DNA of 64,000 nucleotides from Marthasterias glacialis (lineage: Eukaryota > Echinodermata > Asteroidea > Forcipulatida > Asteriidae), in NCBI GenBank assembly GCA_911728455.2, contig OU452230.1, positions 2,034,300 to 2,098,299 of the forward strand, given 5' to 3'. Under the pieces are notes generated by a model. It had not been told where the DNA came from. It saw nothing but the letters and a program-made list of their open reading frames with translations, and did not search any database. A program made the position numbers and the translations under genes. The number at the start of each line of letters is the position of its first letter. Position 1 is the first letter of the stretch. Positions 48,701-54,700 of this stretch are shown here, in pieces.

Positions 48701-51700
48701 TTTTCCTTTCCCAGTTTAAAGCATTTTAGTAAGTGATAACTGTATTTAAATGCATATTCCCCTTCTCATAACAAAAGGACAAAAGTTAGGAATCGGGGAT
48801 TACCCAATAACCCCCGCATAAAGGGAGAATTTCAGCATTATTTCCAGCACCATCTGTGCTGTTTGTGTGCATGGATCGAGCACCAGTGAGTACATGCACT
48901 GTGCACACTCCGAAATGGAATGTTCCAGTGACCTTTGTTCCGTTCTTCTGAATTCACACAAAAATACAAAGTTCACATCATCTGAATTGTGGCAGGGCAA
49001 ATATTGGCATTTACATGTATACACGTCATCCTTTGTTGAGTGGTTTTAAAAACCACCTCAAAAAACCCTTAAACTTTAAAAAATACCCTGTTAGAACTTT
49101 GTGTAAATTATTAAGTATTCAATTTATCAAATTATTTCAGGCGTGTTAGTGATTTTTAATTTAAAACATTGCTTTTTTTTTATCAGCAACTTTTTGCAAT
49201 ACTAACACATGTATCTTTTTCACGGTGAAAAACCTTTCGAGAATGTTCTACACATGGTGACTGGCGATTATTACCAATTAATTTTTATCAACGTTTGACA
49301 TTTCCCTCTTGAGCTGGGGGACGGGGTGGTGGGGGGGGGAGGTGGGTGTTATGTGACCAACAATTAATCATCAGTAGTGAGTGAACAATTACACTCATTA
49401 ACAGATGTTGTTCTGGCTGTGAAGGAGAAAGCCCATATTCCTCGAAGTATTATTAGTGTAAATAACCTCAATTATCCGATGATACATCTAGGCTTAAATT
49501 CATGGGGCTGTTGAGTAGAAAATGTTGCAGTATTTTGGACCCTTTGGCCTGATATGTCACGGGGGCAACGGAGGCAAACCCCTGGTCATTGCCTTAGTGC
49601 CCTTGAAATGTTCCAATAGAAATTAACATTTTCTTTTTTTTGGGTGCCCGTGCCCTTTCAAGAACATAGCAATCGGGCCTGCTTGTTTTTTTTTACACTG
49701 ATGTGCGATTAGCACTGTACATGCATACTCAGTGCTTTCCCAAGCCATGCAGGAAAAAAAAACCCCACAGGCATACTACTTGGGTGGGGATCGAACTGAC
49801 GACCCCTGCCCTTCTCAAAAATATGACTTAGTAAAATTTGAGCAGAATTTTGCAGGGAATCAGTCACAAACATACAACATTACAGGCCATTCAGAATTAT
49901 TCATGTTTTTAATGTTTCTATTTTTGTTCTCTTGGAAATGTAAACGTGCGGGTCAAAAATATAGGTTTTAAAATAAAAAACAAAAGGAAAATAACAAGCT
50001 AGTGAGTTTTGCGGTAACACCATGTGGAAATCTCTAATGAGTTGGGATGGTTCTGAAAAGAACCGATGGTTAAACAACTCGACGTTTTGATCAGTATGCA
50101 AGATTTTTTTTACTTGAAAATTGTGGTGGTTGGTTGGGTTCACAAAATGTTTTTTGGGGGAGGGAAAACAAAATAAAATTAAAGAAATGAAATTCAGGCT
50201 TGTATCTATTTAATTTGATTTCTGATTTTTCCTCCTCTGAAATTTAGCAAGACTTTTGTTTAAACAGTCTGAAAACCTAAACCATATATGTACAGCGTGG
50301 GTAAGCCCTTGTACTCCATAAGATTTCCTCCTTCTATTACTGGGGTCAAATGTCATTCCTGATTGATAATTCTGAATGGCTCCTTAGTTTTTAGATGTTG
50401 ACCTGTTTCTGCTTAGCAGAATTTTATCCAAGCTTAGCAGAATGGTGTGTTGAGGCAGCTCTATGAAACTAGTCCCTGATCAGGTTAAGCTAGCGCTAAT
50501 CAAGTTAGGATTCAACCACCTCATGCAAAAAGGTACTACACGCCATTCATGCTCTTGAGTACATGGATGCGTCATCTAATATGATTTGCTGAATGATTTG
50601 TTCCCCCCCCCCCCCCCCCCCCCGGCTTTCCCCCATCCTCCCCCCACCCATGCAGACACTGTTTCGGAGGCAGTTCGCATCAGTCGGCTGATCCGGATAC
50701 AGTTCAGAGCAAATCAAGAAACCCTTTAGGCACAGCAACAATCACCACCAACACAACGGAGGTTTCAAGGTCGTTAGGTAAGACAGTTACATGTATGGCT
50801 AGTAGGGTCAAAAGAAATGCAACGGTGTGCACGTATCTCCCATGAGTTTGGAGTTAGCCATCACACAACCAAGACTACCAGACTGTTAAGGTAGACAAAG
50901 ACGTCATTTGGGAAGAACGCTTAATGTTGCATCCCCTATTATTTTGGCTAATTTTTCACTAATTTCGGGTAATTTTTCATGTTACAACTCTGCGTACTAT
51001 TTGTGTTTTACTATACACTGATGTGAGCTAAGCATTGTATACTCAGTACTTTGCCGAGTGAAAAAAAACAACAACAAAAATCCACAGGCATATTACTCGG
51101 GTGGGATTCGAACCTATGACCTTTGCCATTCTAGACCACAGAGCTTGCGTGGTAGCTACATGTAGATGTATAGACCAATTTGAATCCAGTGGGAATGCCC
51201 AGAGCAGGAAGTGCTTAACAAACATCCGTGTAGTGTTAAACATAAACAATATTCTTGATCCCTGATGCAAATTTGAAATGTTTATATGTGTTTCCTGAAA
51301 CTGTGAAGTTCCAAAGAGAGAAAAAATTAACAATTTTTTTTTCAGATTATGTTTTGCAGTACATGATGTGAAGCTCAGTGATAAATTTGTGAATTTGATT
51401 TGACAAGATAATGGTTTTCGAAACTTCCACGAAAGGTTAAACTCTTAAGTCATACATGCGCTATATATTCGATCAACAAGTGTTGTTTCCCCGAAGTCCA
51501 GTTATTTGTTTTGAACTTTCGTCAGGTAAAAAATAAAAATGAATCAGTGGAAACATTTTCCAGATGTTGATCGGGAAACAAATCAGTGAGAATAGGCCAT
51601 TGTGAGTACACCTGAGGCTGGGTGTCTGGTGCAGTGCGAACTCTGTATGAAAAAGCGGTAGTTCTATTTAAAACATGTGAATTGAAATTTGTGACTTAAA

Positions 51701-54700
51701 CCCACACAGTGGCTTAACTTGGTGTGGGGGGGGGGGCACGTGCCCCCTCAGTTGATGTTTGTGCCCCCCCCCCATTTGATTTTTTTTTTTACATTTTAGA
51801 AGCTTTTAGGTAGTAATTTCAATGTTTTTTGTATTAACTATCTGTCTAATTACACGCAGACAGTATATTTGCTTTCACCTCCACGTCAGATTATCTTTAA
51901 AAAAATAGTCATGAGCATAACATTAGCAAGAGCGCTGAAAAGGGACTGTGAACATTTTTAATTGGCACCCCTTGAGCCCCCCCCCCCCAAATTGTTTACC
52001 TTAGTTTCACCGCTGAACCCACAAAACCTCAGAGGGCAGGTCTGCGGGAACGGGGGTGCTGTGGGTGCTGTGGCACCCACAACTTTTTCGAAAGGGGTGC
52101 TGGAATATACTACAACAACCCCTACCTTTTGAACATATACTTTGTAAATGCACATTCTATCGTATGAAATTCCGGAATGTTTTGTTAACACATTAAAAGA
52201 AACATCAATGTTGAATTCCCAGTTTTTAGTCACCGCGCTCCTAAAAGTCTAACTTTCTTTACATTGGTGTAAGGCGGCATGCATGTAACACAGCACCCAG
52301 CACCCCCCTAGCAAAAATGTGTTCTTGCAGGGCTTGTCCAAGGGTTACTAAGATGTTTTCATTCTCATCGTTGTTCATTTGTTTCTCACAGAGGAGGATA
52401 TTCAGATGCTGAAGGAGCTAGTAAGCTTCATGGGGGAGGAAGCTGAGAGTCCCCCAGCCTGTAGGTCCACTGGGGACCCACCTAGTCCAGACTACTTCAC
52501 TGTGGGTACGTATCTACTTTCAAGTGGTTTTATGCCAGAGATTTTGCTTAGCAAAACAAGAAAAAAAGGCTTCGCAAAAAGCAATTTTAGTTCGGGTAAA
52601 GAAAGAAAAATCGCCAAGAGTGGGATTTGAACCTGGAACATCCGGATTAACGCTGGTGGTACTCTACCAAGTGAGCTATCAAGACCTTTGTTGGCGGTCT
52701 GCCCATTTTGTCAATATCTTTGTGAAGTTGTAAATTTCCTCCTTGGCACTTCCATGAGACTGGGGATTGGATTTGTACAGCTATGGTGTTTGGGCCACAT
52801 GAAATAGACCATCATCTCATTATTTTGAGTTGAACATTTTGAATTATTAATTGTCATTGTGAATATTAATATATAAAACATATAATCTATGGTAAATACA
52901 AGAAATGAGAATGAATTTCTGACCTTATCAGACATGCACTTTTTCAGCTGATCAGCTGATTTCCTCCATTTTTTTTATTTTTTTTATTTTTTTTATTTAT
53001 TTTTTTTTTTAGAAATAATAGCGCCATATAAAACACTGTAAAGTTTTGTTCTGGGCATTTTTTCCCTTGTTTTTGCGATGACAAAGTTGTGTCTGCATTA
53101 TAGGTACTGATGTGTAACTGCAGCTTGTTATTTTTGTGCATTATAGGAAGCTTACCAGCCAGGCTACCTTCAGAGATGTTACCCTCTAGGCTGTCATCAG
53201 ATCAGTCTAGTCAACAGTACTTCTCAGCAGGTAGGCGGAGCAAGTGTCGAAAATGAGGGGGGCAGGCCTGATACTTCACAGCGGTAGCGGAGGCAATTGC
53301 CTCCATGCCCCTGGTGATTGCCTTGGTGCCCTTGAAATGTTCCCGTAGAAACTTACAATTTCCTCATAGAGGTGCCCTTTACCATGGAGAAAATGCCTTG
53401 ATGCCCTTGCCCTTTCAAGAACCAAGCATACAGGCCTGGGGGGCTTAAATTGGGGTTTTGGGGAAGGAGTGTTACGTTGGCAGACTTTTTAGGGCGCTGG
53501 TTGGCAGCAGACTTGTTTCATTTTATTTTCATTTTCATACTGGTTTATTAAAACAGCATGAATCGCAGATAAATGCTGAATGGCTCATGAATTACAGTTA
53601 AGAACAGCAACAAGGAAATGGAGAATGACATCAACTTACCAATAAATGTTCTTTTTTCGGAATTGTTTGCATGCTCAAACTACGTAACTACTGGAAATTT
53701 ATCTGGTGTGACTGCTACCACCCAGTATTCCAAAGTCTCCCAATAAGGGGTTTTTCCTAACCCTGTTCAAAAGAAAAATAACAATAGATTAAACAAAGAT
53801 TGAAAAGAAAAGGAAAAAACAAAAGAAACACAAAACACGCAAACGAACCAAAAAACCTAACCACAACACCTAATACTTAAAAAGATTGCAAAATTAATTG
53901 TTCAAAATAGGTTAATATTTACATCAGTTAATTTGATAAATCAGTTATTCAACGGCTAGTTGTAACTAGCATTTATTGGACGCTGCTGGATTGTAGAGAA
54001 CTTACTGCTCCAAACTCCAGTGATGTATTCTACCTTTTACATTGAAAACACACTATGTACAATGAGCAGTCGGTGTAGACCATTCAAATTAACATTCTCC
54101 TGCAACATTTCATAATCAGTCTCAGAACAGACTACAATATGTATGAAGCAAACGTTTCCCCGAGGACTTTCCAATAAAGCAATCAAATATTGCTTACATT
54201 TGGTATCATGTTAAGGGAGCTGTCAATCCGTTTATGCGTCCCGTGTAAGACGACACGGCGACCCCGGTGCACAAGTTGATTGTTTGATCACGGTCCGTTA
54301 GGCTTTTTTTTTATTCCACACGGCTAAGCAAAATAAGAAATGTGGCGGTTCACCGAAGTGCAAAATGTGTAACTCGGTTGTGTAATCCTAAGTTGCCTGG
54401 TGGGGGGCCATGACGAACGGCGATCTCAAATCACCTCGGGTGAGATGTATTCCCGTTCTTCACAAGGGAGCTTAGCTGTTAATCTCAACCTTCTGAAACA
54501 AAACAGATACCCATCTCTCTCTCTCTACTCCCTGGAGGGCCTCGATAGGATGGAGATATCCAGGGTTGTACTTCTAGTTGGCACATGTGGATAATATTGC
54601 CGATACTGTTGCAGGCTTTGGGCGCTCTGTGGTGGTGATGGTAGATCAGTATCCATCGCAGTCAGTTGATACAGAGCATGGGATTGACTTGTGCAGCTAC

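Larger units (their letters stand above)
48139..50655 (+). other. Intron 4 (2517 bp)
   Basis: It contains a decayed MITE-F-like fragment just after the donor (48185-48330), a MITE-F copy at 49546, a SINE-B fragment at 49686 and a partial MITE-D at 50398. A run of 21 C at 50603-50623 forms part of the pyrimidine tract of the next acceptor. I recognise nothing in 48340-49540. Confidence 0.8.
50778..52391 (+). other. Intron 5 (1614 bp)
   Basis: It holds two SINE-B pieces in opposite orientation (51001-51165 and 51204-51290). At 51720-52320 there is a C/G-run-rich stretch with repeated GTGCCCCCCC and GGGTGCTG-like motifs. I do not recognise this stretch as any family. Confidence 0.75.
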
